A stretch of 14,677 nt of DNA from Bacteroidales bacterium (GTDB lineage: Bacteria > Bacteroidota > Bacteroidia > Bacteroidales > Muribaculaceae): positions 1-14,677 of the forward strand of contig SFLG01000039.1 in NCBI GenBank assembly GCA_004553485.1. The letters run 5' to 3'. The notes beneath the pieces were generated by a model. It did not search any database and was not told where the DNA came from. It worked only from the letters and a program-made list of their open reading frames with translations. A program made the translations under genes and the position numbers. Of this stretch, positions 1 to 6,820 are shown piece after piece (position 1 is the first letter of the stretch; every line of letters begins with the position of its first letter).

Positions 1-1397
1 AGGTGCTGGGCGGTGAGGACGGTGGGGAGGCCGGTCTCGATGGCTTGGAGGACTTGGAGGGCGGAGGTTTTGGCGGCGGTGAGGGACTCTTTGTGGCGGA
101 GGTTGGTGATGGCGATGTCGCCTTGTATTTCGGTCAGGCGACGGCCATGGGCTGTCAATAGGTCTATTAGGGCGGGTATGCCTTGGCCGGTTTTGGCGGA
201 GATGGTGATTTCCGGGAAGTGGGTTCCTGTGGTTGGATGTTTGGGGTTATTGGGGGTGAGGTCGGATTTGTTGTGGACGATGATGACTGTTTTGTCGCTG
301 GGGATAGTTTGCGATGATATTTCGCCGGGGATAGGTTGGGATGATATATCGCTGGGGGTGGGTTGTGCAGAAATATCGTTGGGGATGGATTGGGATGATA
401 CGGTTGTGGTTGGCGTTGGGGTGTTTTCTTGCGGGGGGAGGATGGAGGGGGTGGCGGCGGTGTCGGGGGATTGGACGTGGAGGATGATGGAGGCGGTGTC
501 AATGGCTTTTTGGGAGCGGGCGATGCCGAGCTGCTCGATGGGGTCGTCGGTGGTGCGGAAGCCGGCGGTGTCGAGGAGGCGGAAGGTGAGTCCGTTAAGG
601 GTGATGGTGTCTTCGACGACGTCGCGGGTGGTGCCGTGGATGTTGCTGACGATGGCGCGGTCTTCGTTAAGGATAGCGTTCAGCAATGACGATTTACCGG
701 CGTTGGTGTTGCCGACGATGGCGACGGGGATGCCGTTGCGAATGGCGTTACCGGCATTGTATGTGTCGAGCAGACGGGTCACTTCGTCGACTATTGACTG
801 CGCCTTTTCGGCCAGCTCGGCTCGCGGTGCAAATTCGACATCCTCCTCCGAGAAGTCGAGCTCCAGCTCAAGCAGCGACGCTAGGTCTATCAGTCTGTCG
901 CGTAGTCCGTTGATGCACTCCGACATTCCACCGCGCATCTGGGACGCCGCCAGACGATGGGCCGCCTGCGTGCGTGCTGCCAGCATATCGGCGATGCCTT
1001 CGGCCTCCACCAGGTCCATCTTGCCGGACACGAAAGCGCGACGTGTGAACTCACCCGCCTCGGCCAGGCGCGCCCCGCTGTGGCACAGAGCTTCGACAAG
1101 GCGCTGCTGGACGTACAGCGACCCGTGCACCGACAGCTCTACGACGTCCTCGCCCGTGAAAGAGTGCGGCGCACGAAAGACCGTGGCCACGGCCTGGTCG
1201 AGAAATTCGCCCTCGTGGTCTTTCACGATGCCGAGATGCGCCGTGTGCGAGGGCACATTCTGCAAGTTCTTGCCTTTCCACAGCGCCGATGTAACCTCGA
1301 TGGCCTTTGGCCCCGAGATGCGTATGACAGCGATGCCCCCTACCCCGTGCGGCGTGGAGACAGCGCAAATTGTATCGTTGTCTGTCGTGCTTACCAT
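1..1397 (-). CDS. mnmE: tRNA modification GTPase MnmE (3' end outside window)
   Basis: MnmE, with MnmG, installs the carboxymethylaminomethyl/aminomethyl group on wobble U34 of certain tRNAs, in the cytoplasm. About 465 codons are visible and the frame is open at the left edge, so the C-terminal CIGK-type end lies outside. The N-terminal formyl-THF-binding domain opens with TICAVSTPHGVGGIAVIRISG. The G domain shows G1 (GNTNAGKS), the GTTRD switch, G3 (DTAG), G4 (NKSD) and G5 (SAKTG). Between G3 and G4 sits a roughly 60-residue Pro/Ser/Thr linker, some 35 residues longer than I expect for the family, containing a 9-residue tandem repeat. The ATG at 1397-1395 overlaps the upstream nuclease stop by 7 bp (ATGGTAA), which fixes the start and suggests translational coupling. 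Family identity is secure from the motifs. Confidence 0.96.
   Translation of the reverse strand, partial: MVSTTDNDTICAVSTPHGVGGIAVIRISGPKAIEVTSALWKGKNLQNVPSHTAHLGIVKDHEGEFLDQAVATVFRAPHSFTGEDVVELSVHGSLYVQQRLVEALCHSGARLAEAGEFTRRAFVSGKMDLVEAEGIADMLAARTQAAHRLAASQMRGGMSECINGLRDRLIDLASLLELELDFSEEDVEFAPRAELAEKAQSIVDEVTRLLDTYNAGNAIRNGIPVAIVGNTNAGKSSLLNAILNEDRAIVSNIHGTTRDVVEDTITLNGLTFRLLDTAGFRTTDDPIEQLGIARSQKAIDTASIILHVQSPDTAATPSILPPQENTPTPTTTVSSQSIPNDISAQPTPSDISSQPIPGEISSQTIPSDKTVIIVHNKSDLTPNNPKHPTTGTHFPEITISAKTGQGIPALIDLLTAHGRRLTEIQGDIAITNLRHKESLTAAKTSALQVLQAIETGLPTVLTAQH
288..395 (-). repeat. 27-bp tandem repeat inside mnmE (four 9-residue units)
   Basis: Read in the mnmE frame, four consecutive 27-bp units encode SQSIPNDIS, AQPTPSDIS, SQPIPGEIS and SQTIPSDKT. 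All are in phase, so unit gain or loss would preserve the frame. The repeat lies between G3 and G4 of the GTPase domain and ends directly before the strand carrying NKSD. Confidence 0.9.
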
Positions 1398-2230
1398 TTG
1401 CCAAATCGACATGTTGATTCTACCTTGTTTTCGATATCGTCAGGCAGCGAGCTGAAGAAGTCGAAGCCCGTTACACGTTCCACCTCGTCCACCTTCACGG
1501 CCGCCTGTTGCATGCCTCCCTCAACCCTGCCGTTGTTCATAATAAAGCCTATTGCCATCGGCGGGTTGGCGTCGCGGGCCAGCACAACCTTGAAGAAGCG
1601 CTGCGGCACGGGCACCTTGTCCGGCCCGATAGTCTTAGGCATGGCTTCGGTCAGAACGGGTCCGCAGACAATCACCAGCGACCCGTATCGTTTGGCCCAC
1701 TGGCGGCATTTGGCTTCAAGCTTACCCCAGGCTCCCGAGTTGAGATTTCTGTCCTGAGGACAGATGTTGGTAAAGTAGAAGCAATCGTCCATCGCCTTCT
1801 CGCTCCACTTCATGTCAGCGGCGGGGGCCATGTGGCCGCGGTCGTATCCCGAGCGTCGATAGTCGGCATCCGTGGCACAGCCCTTAACGCGATAGTCGGT
1901 CAGAAACTTGGTGCGACGCGGCACCTCGCCTTCAGTCTCCTCGTCGGTCAGCTCCCACGCCACATAGTTGGGCTGGCGTTTGTCGGCGTTGAACGACACC
2001 GTAAAACCCGTATAGTCAATCATCTCGCTCTGCGTCGACTCAGGTATCACTACCTCCATCAACGCCTTGGTCTCAGTGTCAATAGGCTTGACGTTCGGAA
2101 TATTCCGCACCGAGCGCGCATACACCCAGCCGGCCACCACCAGCAACACGCAGGCTGCGATGACGGCCCAGCCGAGGTGCTTCGGCGTAAAACCGATCTT
2201 ATTCTTTTTATTATAACGACGTTTTCTCAC
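1391..2230 (-). CDS. membrane-anchored DNA/RNA non-specific endonuclease (NUC1/Serratia nuclease family)
   Basis: This 279-residue protein belongs to the beta-beta-alpha-metal nuclease family, which cuts single- and double-stranded DNA and RNA without sequence preference. A basic N-terminus (RKRRYNKKNK) is followed by one hydrophobic segment at about residues 20-38, so the catalytic domain is probably tethered on the outer face of the inner membrane. The signature DRGHMAP is at 130-136, with H133 the expected general base. TNICPQ (154-159) and NLNSGAW (162-168), then E172, match the metal- and phosphate-binding Asn/Gln/Glu positions of Serratia nuclease. The start is GTG at 2230, overlapping the truA stop as GTGA; the next Met is residue 59, past the membrane segment, which supports GTG. 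The gene sits between two tRNA-modification genes. Its substrate (scavenging, defence or envelope) cannot be told from sequence. Confidence 0.92.
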   Translation of the reverse strand: MRKRRYNKKNKIGFTPKHLGWAVIAACVLLVVAGWVYARSVRNIPNVKPIDTETKALMEVVIPESTQSEMIDYTGFTVSFNADKRQPNYVAWELTDEETEGEVPRRTKFLTDYRVKGCATDADYRRSGYDRGHMAPAADMKWSEKAMDDCFYFTNICPQDRNLNSGAWGKLEAKCRQWAKRYGSLVIVCGPVLTEAMPKTIGPDKVPVPQRFFKVVLARDANPPMAIGFIMNNGRVEGGMQQAAVKVDEVERVTGFDFFSSLPDDIENKVESTCRFGKW

Positions 2231-3003
2231 AGCAATTCAGTCTGATTATTTGTCCAAAGCGGATAAGGATATTCCACGTCCCAAAGGAACAGCGCGTGTG
2301 CCGGCATAGACGTTCCGGCCCCGCATCTGTCCATCTTCGACATCACAGTGCGTATATGTCCCTCGCCGGCCTTGCCTTTGCCCACGTCTATCAGCGTGCC
2401 CACGACGGCGCGCACCATATTGCGCAGAAAACGGTCGGCACTGATTTCAAAATACCAGCGGTCGCCGTCAATCCGATGCCACTCGGCCCGGCTGACGGTA
2501 CAGATGTTTGTGCGCACATCGGTGTGCAGCTTTGAGAACGACGTGAAGTCGTGTGTGCCCAACAGCTCCCGCGCCTCGCGGTTCATCGCCTCAAAGTCGA
2601 GACTCCCCGCCGACATCCACGAAAGGGGATAGACAAACGGGTCGGGCCGTGTGTTGACAAAGTAGCGGTACGTACGCAGCACGGCATCGAAACGGGCGTG
2701 GGCGTCAGGCGACACGGGCACGCAGGCATTGACGGTGATGTCGGGACGGCATATCGCGCACAGCGACCGGCACAGGTTGCGGCGCCGGTCGGCGTCCAGC
2801 TCGACGTCGCTGTCGAAGTGCGCCGGCATGTGCAGCGCATTCACTCCGGCATCGGTACGTCCCGCGCCGGTGACGGCCGTCTCCTTGCCCAGAAGAAGCG
2901 ACAGAGCCTTCTGCACCTCCTCCTGGACGGTGATGTCGCCGGGCTGAATCTGCCAGCCGTGGTAGCGGGCACCTCTGAAGCTGATGTCGAGGAAATAACG
3001 CAT
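2227..3003 (-). CDS. truA: tRNA pseudouridine(38-40) synthase TruA
   Basis: TruA converts U38, U39 and U40 in the tRNA anticodon stem-loop to pseudouridine. The 258-residue protein has the normal length. The catalytic motif GRTDAGVNA places the nucleophilic Asp at residue 51. Other family hallmarks are FRGARYHGWQ near the N-terminus, RTYRYFVN, GTHDFTSFS and the C-terminal FLRNMVRAVVGTL. The ATG at 3003-3001 shares one base with the speA stop (TGATG), and its own stop overlaps the GTG of the nuclease gene, so it is translationally coupled on both sides. It lies in one transcript with mnmE, another anticodon-loop modification gene. Confidence 0.97.
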   Translation of the reverse strand: MRYFLDISFRGARYHGWQIQPGDITVQEEVQKALSLLLGKETAVTGAGRTDAGVNALHMPAHFDSDVELDADRRRNLCRSLCAICRPDITVNACVPVSPDAHARFDAVLRTYRYFVNTRPDPFVYPLSWMSAGSLDFEAMNREARELLGTHDFTSFSKLHTDVRTNICTVSRAEWHRIDGDRWYFEISADRFLRNMVRAVVGTLIDVGKGKAGEGHIRTVMSKMDRCGAGTSMPAHALFLWDVEYPYPLWTNNQTELL

Positions 3004-4907
3004 CAGTCCTTTTCGAGGTAGGTGTAACCATACAGGCCCGAGCGATAGAAGGACAGGAACGTGCGTCCCTCCTCGGGCGAGATAGTCCCAGCCTTCATCG
3101 ACGCCGTTACCCAGGCCTCGACGTTGCGCACAAGCTTTTTGGGGTTGTACTGCACATAGTCAAGCACCTCGGCAACCGTCTCGCCATCGACAAGCTGGCT
3201 CATCTCGTAGTGGTCTTTGTATACCTTGATGTGCACCTCGTTGGTGTCGCCGAACAGGTTGTGCATATCGCCCAAAATCTCCTGGTAGGCGCCGACGAGG
3301 AACACGGCAATGTAGTACGACTCGCCCGATTTGATGTGGTGCACGGGCAGCGCGCCCGACGCGTCGTGCTGCGAGATGAAGTTGTCGATTTTGCCGTCCG
3401 AGTCGCACGTGATGTCCTGGATGGTGCAGGTGCGTGTGGGGCGTTCGTCCAGGCGGGAGATAGGCATTATGGGGAAAATCTGGTCGATGGACCAGGCATC
3501 GGGGAGCGACTGGAACAGCGAGAAGTTGCAGAAATATTTGTCAGGGAGCATGCGCGGTATCGCGCGCAGCTCTTCAGGGGCATGCTTCATCGACGCCATC
3601 AGCTGGCCCACCTCGCGTGCCGTGGACCAGAACAGCTTCTCGATCTGTGCCCTTGTGCCCAGGTCGAGCATGCCCAGCGAGAACATATCCAGGGCCTCCT
3701 CGCGTATCTGCAAGGCGTCGTGCCAGCCCTCCAGCATCCGCTGCGGGTTGAGGTTGTCCCATATCTCGAACAGCTCGCGTGCCAGCTCGTGCGCGTCGGC
3801 GGGGAGTTCGTCGCTGTCGTTCCACTTGGGCAGCGACGTCGTCTCGAGCACCTCGAAGACGAGCACCGAGTGATGTGCCGTCAGCGAGCGGCCGCTCTCG
3901 TTGATGATGTTAGGCTGTTTGAGGCCGTTTTTCTGACAGGCGTCCACGATGGCCGAGACGGCGTCGTTGGCATACTCCTGGATGGTGTAGTTCATCGAGC
4001 TCTCGCTGGCCGACGAGCGTGTGCCGTCGTAGTCTACGCCCAGTCCGCCGCCTATGTCGATAAAGTCAATCTCGAAACCCTTGAGCGACAGCTGCACGAA
4101 AAACTGCATGGCCTCGCGCAGGGCATTTTTGATATGGCGGATTTTGGTAATCTGGCTGCCGATATGGAAATGTGTGAGGCGCAGACAGTCCTTGAGGTCG
4201 CGCTTCTCCAGAATTTCCAGTGCCTCGAGCAGCTCGGACGAGTTCAGGCCGAACTTCGACTGGTCGCCGCCGCTCTCGGCCCATTTTCCGGCGCCGTTGC
4301 TCGACAGCTTGATGCGTATGCCGATGTTGGGGCGTATCTTCAGGCGCTTGGAGATGTCGGCGATGAGGCGCAGCTCGTTCAGCTTCTCCACAACCAAGTA
4401 GATACGCCGTCCCATCTTCTGCGCCAGCAGGGCCAGCTCGATGTATGTCTCGTCCTTGTATCCGTTGCAGATGATGACGGCATTCTCGTCGATATTGGTG
4501 GCGAGCACGGCGTGCAGCTCGGGCTTCGACCCGGCTTCAAGGCCGATGTTGAAACGCGAGCCGTAGGTGACAATCTCCTCCACCACCTGGCGCATCTGGT
4601 TTACCTTGATAGGGTAAATCATATAGTTGCGGCCCTGGTAGTCGTATTCGCTGGCGGCTTTACGGAAACAGTTCGAGATTTTTTCGATGCGCGAGTCCAG
4701 TATGTCGGGAAAACGCAGAAGAACAGGCGAGGTCATGTCACGCACCTGCAGCTCGTCCATGACATCCTTGATGTCGACGCTGACACAATCCTGACGAGGG
4801 TGCACCTCGACGTGTCCCTTGGCGTTGATACTGAAATAATTGCGGCCCCAGCCTGCAATATTGTAAAGCTCGGCGCTGTCCTCGATGCGCCACTTTCGCA
4901 TAGGCAT
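3003..4907 (-). CDS. speA: biosynthetic arginine decarboxylase SpeA
   Basis: SpeA decarboxylates L-arginine to agmatine with PLP, the first step of the agmatine route to putrescine and spermidine. The 634-residue protein is the usual length of the large alanine-racemase-fold (fold III) decarboxylase. The PLP lysine is K101 in YPIKVNQ. HFHIGSQ (246-252) and the phosphate-binding GGGLGVDYDG (286-295) follow, and the C-terminal catalytic Cys is probably C501 in CDSDGKID. It is the first gene of the speA-truA-nuclease-mnmE run. Two in-frame ATGs lie two codons apart (4907 and 4901); the first is given but the second is equally possible. A -7-like TAACTTTG lies about 85 bp upstream. Confidence 0.97.
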   Translation of the reverse strand: MPMRKWRIEDSAELYNIAGWGRNYFSINAKGHVEVHPRQDCVSVDIKDVMDELQVRDMTSPVLLRFPDILDSRIEKISNCFRKAASEYDYQGRNYMIYPIKVNQMRQVVEEIVTYGSRFNIGLEAGSKPELHAVLATNIDENAVIICNGYKDETYIELALLAQKMGRRIYLVVEKLNELRLIADISKRLKIRPNIGIRIKLSSNGAGKWAESGGDQSKFGLNSSELLEALEILEKRDLKDCLRLTHFHIGSQITKIRHIKNALREAMQFFVQLSLKGFEIDFIDIGGGLGVDYDGTRSSASESSMNYTIQEYANDAVSAIVDACQKNGLKQPNIINESGRSLTAHHSVLVFEVLETTSLPKWNDSDELPADAHELARELFEIWDNLNPQRMLEGWHDALQIREEALDMFSLGMLDLGTRAQIEKLFWSTAREVGQLMASMKHAPEELRAIPRMLPDKYFCNFSLFQSLPDAWSIDQIFPIMPISRLDERPTRTCTIQDITCDSDGKIDNFISQHDASGALPVHHIKSGESYYIAVFLVGAYQEILGDMHNLFGDTNEVHIKVYKDHYEMSQLVDGETVAEVLDYVQYNPKKLVRNVEAWVTASMKAGTISPEEGRTFLSFYRSGLYGYTYLEKD

Positions 4908-4992
4908 ATTGGTAAGTCTTTGAGGGGTTAGTAAGACGTCAGATTGTCCGTTTGTGGGTTAAACGTGGTATAACATTTGATAAAAAGTCAGA

Positions 4993-5000
4993 CAAAGTTA
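4993..5000 (-). promoter_or_regulatory. -7 box for speA operon
   Basis: The minus strand reads TAACTTTG, an exact match to the Bacteroidetes -7 consensus TAnnTTTG, about 85 bp before the speA ATG. No good TTTG -33 box is seen at 19-21 bp, so this is a probable rather than certain promoter. Confidence 0.5.
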
Positions 5001-5024
5001 CGGAATTTTTATCGCAATTTTCAC

Positions 5025-5032
5025 TACCTTCG
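5025..5032 (+). promoter_or_regulatory. -7 box for yraN-ogt
   Basis: TACCTTCG matches TAnnTTTG at all but one fixed position and lies about 77 bp before the chosen yraN ATG. It favours the start at 5109, because the longer in-frame start at 4977 would be upstream of this promoter. No clear -33 box is seen. Confidence 0.4.
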
Positions 5033-5108
5033 CAAAATAAGTGACATCGGCAGTGTCCTACCTGCCCGTTTGTCCGATTATATAACATATTCGATAGACA
5101 TTTTACCG

Positions 5109-5489
5109 ATGGCCGATCATAACTACCTTGGACGATGGGGCGAGAATATCGCCCGCGAGCTCCTTATATCAAAGGGGTACGCTATCCTTGACAGCAACTG
5201 GCGCTCAGGGCATTACGAGATAGACGTCATTGCCCAACGCGGCAACCGCATAGTCTTTGCCGAGGTAAAGACGCGCAAAGAGGGGTCGCCGGACGGTCTG
5301 CTTGCCTTCGATACCCGCAAGCAGCGACGGCTGGCTTGTGCCGCCGATGCCTTTCTGCGTATGCACGGGCTGCGGCTCGAATATCAGTTTGACTACATCG
5401 GCATAATCGGCGACGCCCACAACTACCGCATCGAGCACCTCGAGGACATACACATCAATATGTTCAACATTCACCCGCGCCGTCGCTGA
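5109..5489 (+). CDS. YraN family protein (UPF0102, endonuclease-like fold)
   Basis: YraN/UPF0102 proteins have a restriction-endonuclease-like core; their cellular role is not firmly established. From ATG 5109 the protein is 126 residues, the family's usual size, beginning MADHNYLGRWGENIA. The conserved pattern is complete: GE at 11-12 in the first helix, EID at 37-39, and AEVKTR with E52 and K54, forming a PD-(D/E)xK-type site. The frame is open back to 4977, but the extra 44 residues resemble nothing in the family and precede the likely promoter, so I rejected that start. ogt follows after 42 bp on the same strand, suggesting co-transcription of two DNA-metabolism genes. Confidence 0.92.
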   Translation: MADHNYLGRWGENIARELLISKGYAILDSNWRSGHYEIDVIAQRGNRIVFAEVKTRKEGSPDGLLAFDTRKQRRLACAADAFLRMHGLRLEYQFDYIGIIGDAHNYRIEHLEDIHINMFNIHPRRR

Positions 5490-5531
5490 GATATTTGAAA
5501 ACAGCGAGGCCGGTCGCTACACGCCCTTACC

Positions 5532-6077
5532 ATGAAAGAGAAAATAATAGTAAAGCCCTACGCCACGCCTTGCGGCATCATCGTGCTTGGCTCGATTGGC
5601 GAAAAGCTGTGCCTGTGCGAGTGGCCGGGAGAGGACTCGGCAGGCTGTACCGATATTGGCAGGATGCTGCGAGCACGCAGCATAACGGTGATGGCAAGGC
5701 GGCTGAAAGCCGAGTTTGAGGAGGGCACGTCGACGGTGATTGAGAAGGCCACCGGTCAGCTCGACGAGTACTTCGACGGCCGGAGAACGGTCTTTGATTT
5801 GCCCATAGTGTTTGCCGGGACCGACTTCCAGCGGATGGTATGGAGCGAAATAGCCAAAATTCCTTTTGGGCACACCATCTCGTACGGCGAGCTGGCACGG
5901 CGCATCGGGCGCCCGTCGTCGGTGCGCGCGGTGGCCAATGCAACCGGTGCCAACGTAATATCCATCATCGTCCCCTGCCACCGGGTCATTGGCAGCGACA
6001 ACAGCCTTACCGGTTACGCCGGAGGGCTGAAAGCAAAAGAGTATTTACTGAAATCCGAAGGAATTCTTTTGTGCTGA
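5532..6077 (+). CDS. ogt: methylated-DNA--[protein]-cysteine S-methyltransferase
   Basis: This is a suicide repair enzyme that moves the alkyl group from O6-methylguanine in DNA to its own cysteine. The 181-residue length fits the Ogt/MGMT family. The active site PCHRVIG is at 148-154 with nucleophile C149. The preceding helix-turn-helix has the SSVRAVANATGANV segment, with R132 as the likely arginine that flips the base. DFQRMVWSEIAKIPFG and TISYGELARRIG are the usual lead-in to the DNA-binding domain. The first ~90 residues form the weakly conserved N-terminal domain. No AraC-type Ada domain is fused, so this is the non-inducible type by architecture. Probably in one transcript with yraN. 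Confidence 0.95.
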   Translation: MKEKIIVKPYATPCGIIVLGSIGEKLCLCEWPGEDSAGCTDIGRMLRARSITVMARRLKAEFEEGTSTVIEKATGQLDEYFDGRRTVFDLPIVFAGTDFQRMVWSEIAKIPFGHTISYGELARRIGRPSSVRAVANATGANVISIIVPCHRVIGSDNSLTGYAGGLKAKEYLLKSEGILLC

Positions 6078-6129
6078 GGCCTTATCGGCGGCACCAGTTT
6101 TTCGGCGGGAGAGAACCTTCGATAAAGCC
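6078..6129 (+). other. inverted repeat directly after ogt
   Basis: GGCCTTATCG starts at the base after the ogt stop codon and pairs with CGATAAAGCC at 6120-6129 at nine of ten positions, across a 32-nt loop. It could be a 3'-end structure for the ogt transcript. It lacks a following T-run, so it is not a standard intrinsic terminator. Confidence 0.3.
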
Positions 6130-6307
6130 GCGTCACTAATCACAGAATTACGCAAAAGATACTGATTACCATCATCTTCTGGGCGCGTGCGGCAATCGCC
6201 TATCCCCGCTACACCATGGTGGCCAACACCCTCCGCGGCTCGGCTCCCCCGCCCTCCCCGGCCAGCGCCCCGCCCCCCAAGGCACCGCGTAATGCACGAC
6301 ACCAGAG

Positions 6308-6343
6308 TTATCAGATTTATCAGGGTTATCAGAGTTATCGGAT
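6308..6343 (+). repeat. 9-bp tandem repeat, four units
   Basis: The units are TTATCAGAT, TTATCAGGG, TTATCAGAG and TTATCGGAT, head to tail. Related TCAGAGTTA sequence flanks it on both sides. Confidence 0.85.
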
Positions 6344-6348
6344 AACTC
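6332..6348. promoter_or_regulatory. 17-bp perfect palindrome, possible operator
   Basis: GAGTTATCGGATAACTC is a perfect 8-bp inverted repeat around one central base. It ends about 23 bp before the -33-like box of the next promoter, a usual place for an upstream regulator site. It could equally be a by-product of the 9-bp repeat. Confidence 0.3.
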
Positions 6349-6370
6349 ACAGAAATCAGAGTTAGCAGCC

Positions 6371-6402
6371 CTTGCACCCTATATCCAAATTTCTTAAATT
6401 TG
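6371..6402 (+). promoter_or_regulatory. Bacteroidetes-type promoter before the acidic small ORF
   Basis: CTTG (6371-6374) lies 20 bp before TAAATTTG (6395-6402), an exact TAnnTTTG -7 box with a near-consensus -33 box. The expected start near 6409 gives a leader of about 95 nt. In it, TAGT+CCGGC at 6411-6419 can pair with GCCGG+ACTA further on, with a CCAA bulge. Confidence 0.55.
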
Positions 6403-6503
6403 CGACAAAATAGTCCGGCTCACTTATTCCGCCGGCCAAACTATTTAGCTAATTTAGCTACCATAGCTATAATAACTTATTTAACTGTAAAAGGCCTACC
6501 CCT

Positions 6504-6644
6504 ATGGACTATGACGATTTAGATGCATACAATGGCGATACGGAGCATGATATGTGGGTCGACTACGACTACCACGAAAACACCGGCGAACTCGCCGATA
6601 TTTTCGATGAGGACGACGAGGCTTCAGGTGACTACATCGACTGA
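6504..6644 (+). CDS. very acidic 46-residue small protein, unknown function
   Basis: The frame runs from ATG 6504 to TGA 6642-6644 and is too short for a usual gene finder. I count 19 Asp/Glu in 46 residues and no Lys or Arg, so the predicted pI is very low. Tyr and Trp (MDYDDLDAY, MWVDYDYHEN) suggest it is more than a random acidic stretch. There is no signal peptide or membrane segment. A good promoter stands about 100 bp upstream. I do not recognise a family. The acidity would suit a partner of a basic protein or a DNA/RNA mimic, but that is speculation. The third positions look like those of nearby genes (many GAC, TAC, ATC). Confidence 0.5.
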   Translation: MDYDDLDAYNGDTEHDMWVDYDYHENTGELADIFDEDDEASGDYID

Positions 6645-6683
6645 CTATTTGGTACAGCCTACTAATATTAACAATTAGATTAT

Positions 6684-6707
6684 TTAAGCTTCGCAAGCTC
6701 AGCTTAA
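6684..6707 (+). other. competing hairpins downstream of the acidic ORF
   Basis: TTAAGCT (6684-6690) pairs with AGCTTAA (6701-6707). The inner AGCTT/AAGCT (6687-6691/6695-6699, loop CGC) is an alternative fold that cannot form at the same time. An AT-rich stretch follows. It could end the small ORF's transcript, but there is no clean T-run. Confidence 0.3.
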
Positions 6708-6770
6708 GATTTATATGTTAAAACTCACAACCAATATAAGCAAACCCATAAACACTAAAAGCCTATAATG

Positions 6771-6810
6771 CCATAAACCCATAAACCCATAAACATATAA
6801 ACTTATAAAC
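6771..6810 (+). repeat. 8-bp tandem repeat, five units
   Basis: Three exact CCATAAAC units are followed by ATATAAAC and TTATAAAC, with a looser CCCATAAACAC copy shortly before. The array lies 55 bp before the YQAD-repeat protein gene, in the AT-rich region that should hold its promoter. Confidence 0.85.
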
Positions 6811-6820
6811 CTTAAATTTT

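Larger units (their letters stand above)
6216..6365 (+). other. small basic ORF with YQx repeats, doubtful
   Basis: In the otherwise gene-free 6130-6370 stretch, an ATG at 6216 opens a 49-residue frame. Its first half is rich in Pro/Ala/Ser (SAPPPSPASAPPPKAPRNA) and its second half reads SYQIYQGYQSYR, encoded by a 9-bp tandem repeat. The predicted peptide is strongly basic. The frame is open upstream without an ATG back to about 6125. No promoter or family supports it; it may be a decayed fragment or chance. I see no other gene between 6078 and 6500. Confidence 0.15.

Noticed and set aside
13..1455. Long plus-strand frame opposite mnmE
   Set aside because: The minus strand has all five GTPase motifs of MnmE in order; the plus frame is low-complexity Ser/Arg with no family and crosses the next gene.
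3210..4931. 573-residue plus-strand frame opposite speA
   Set aside because: Antisense shadow; SpeA on the other strand has its PLP lysine and all family motifs at full length.
4977..5108. N-terminal extension of yraN by 44 residues
   Set aside because: It precedes the likely -7 box, matches nothing in the family, and the 126-residue form has the normal length.
6045..6377. Minus-strand frame with ITLITLINLIT repeats and a Gly/Arg-rich middle
   Set aside because: The repeat-like peptide is just the 9-bp DNA repeat translated; it overlaps the end of ogt and has no promoter or recognisable domain.
6308..6810. Possible CRISPR array or insertion-sequence remnant
   Set aside because: The repeats are 8-9 bp, head to tail without spacers, no cas or transposase gene is present, and no terminal inverted repeats or target duplications are visible.
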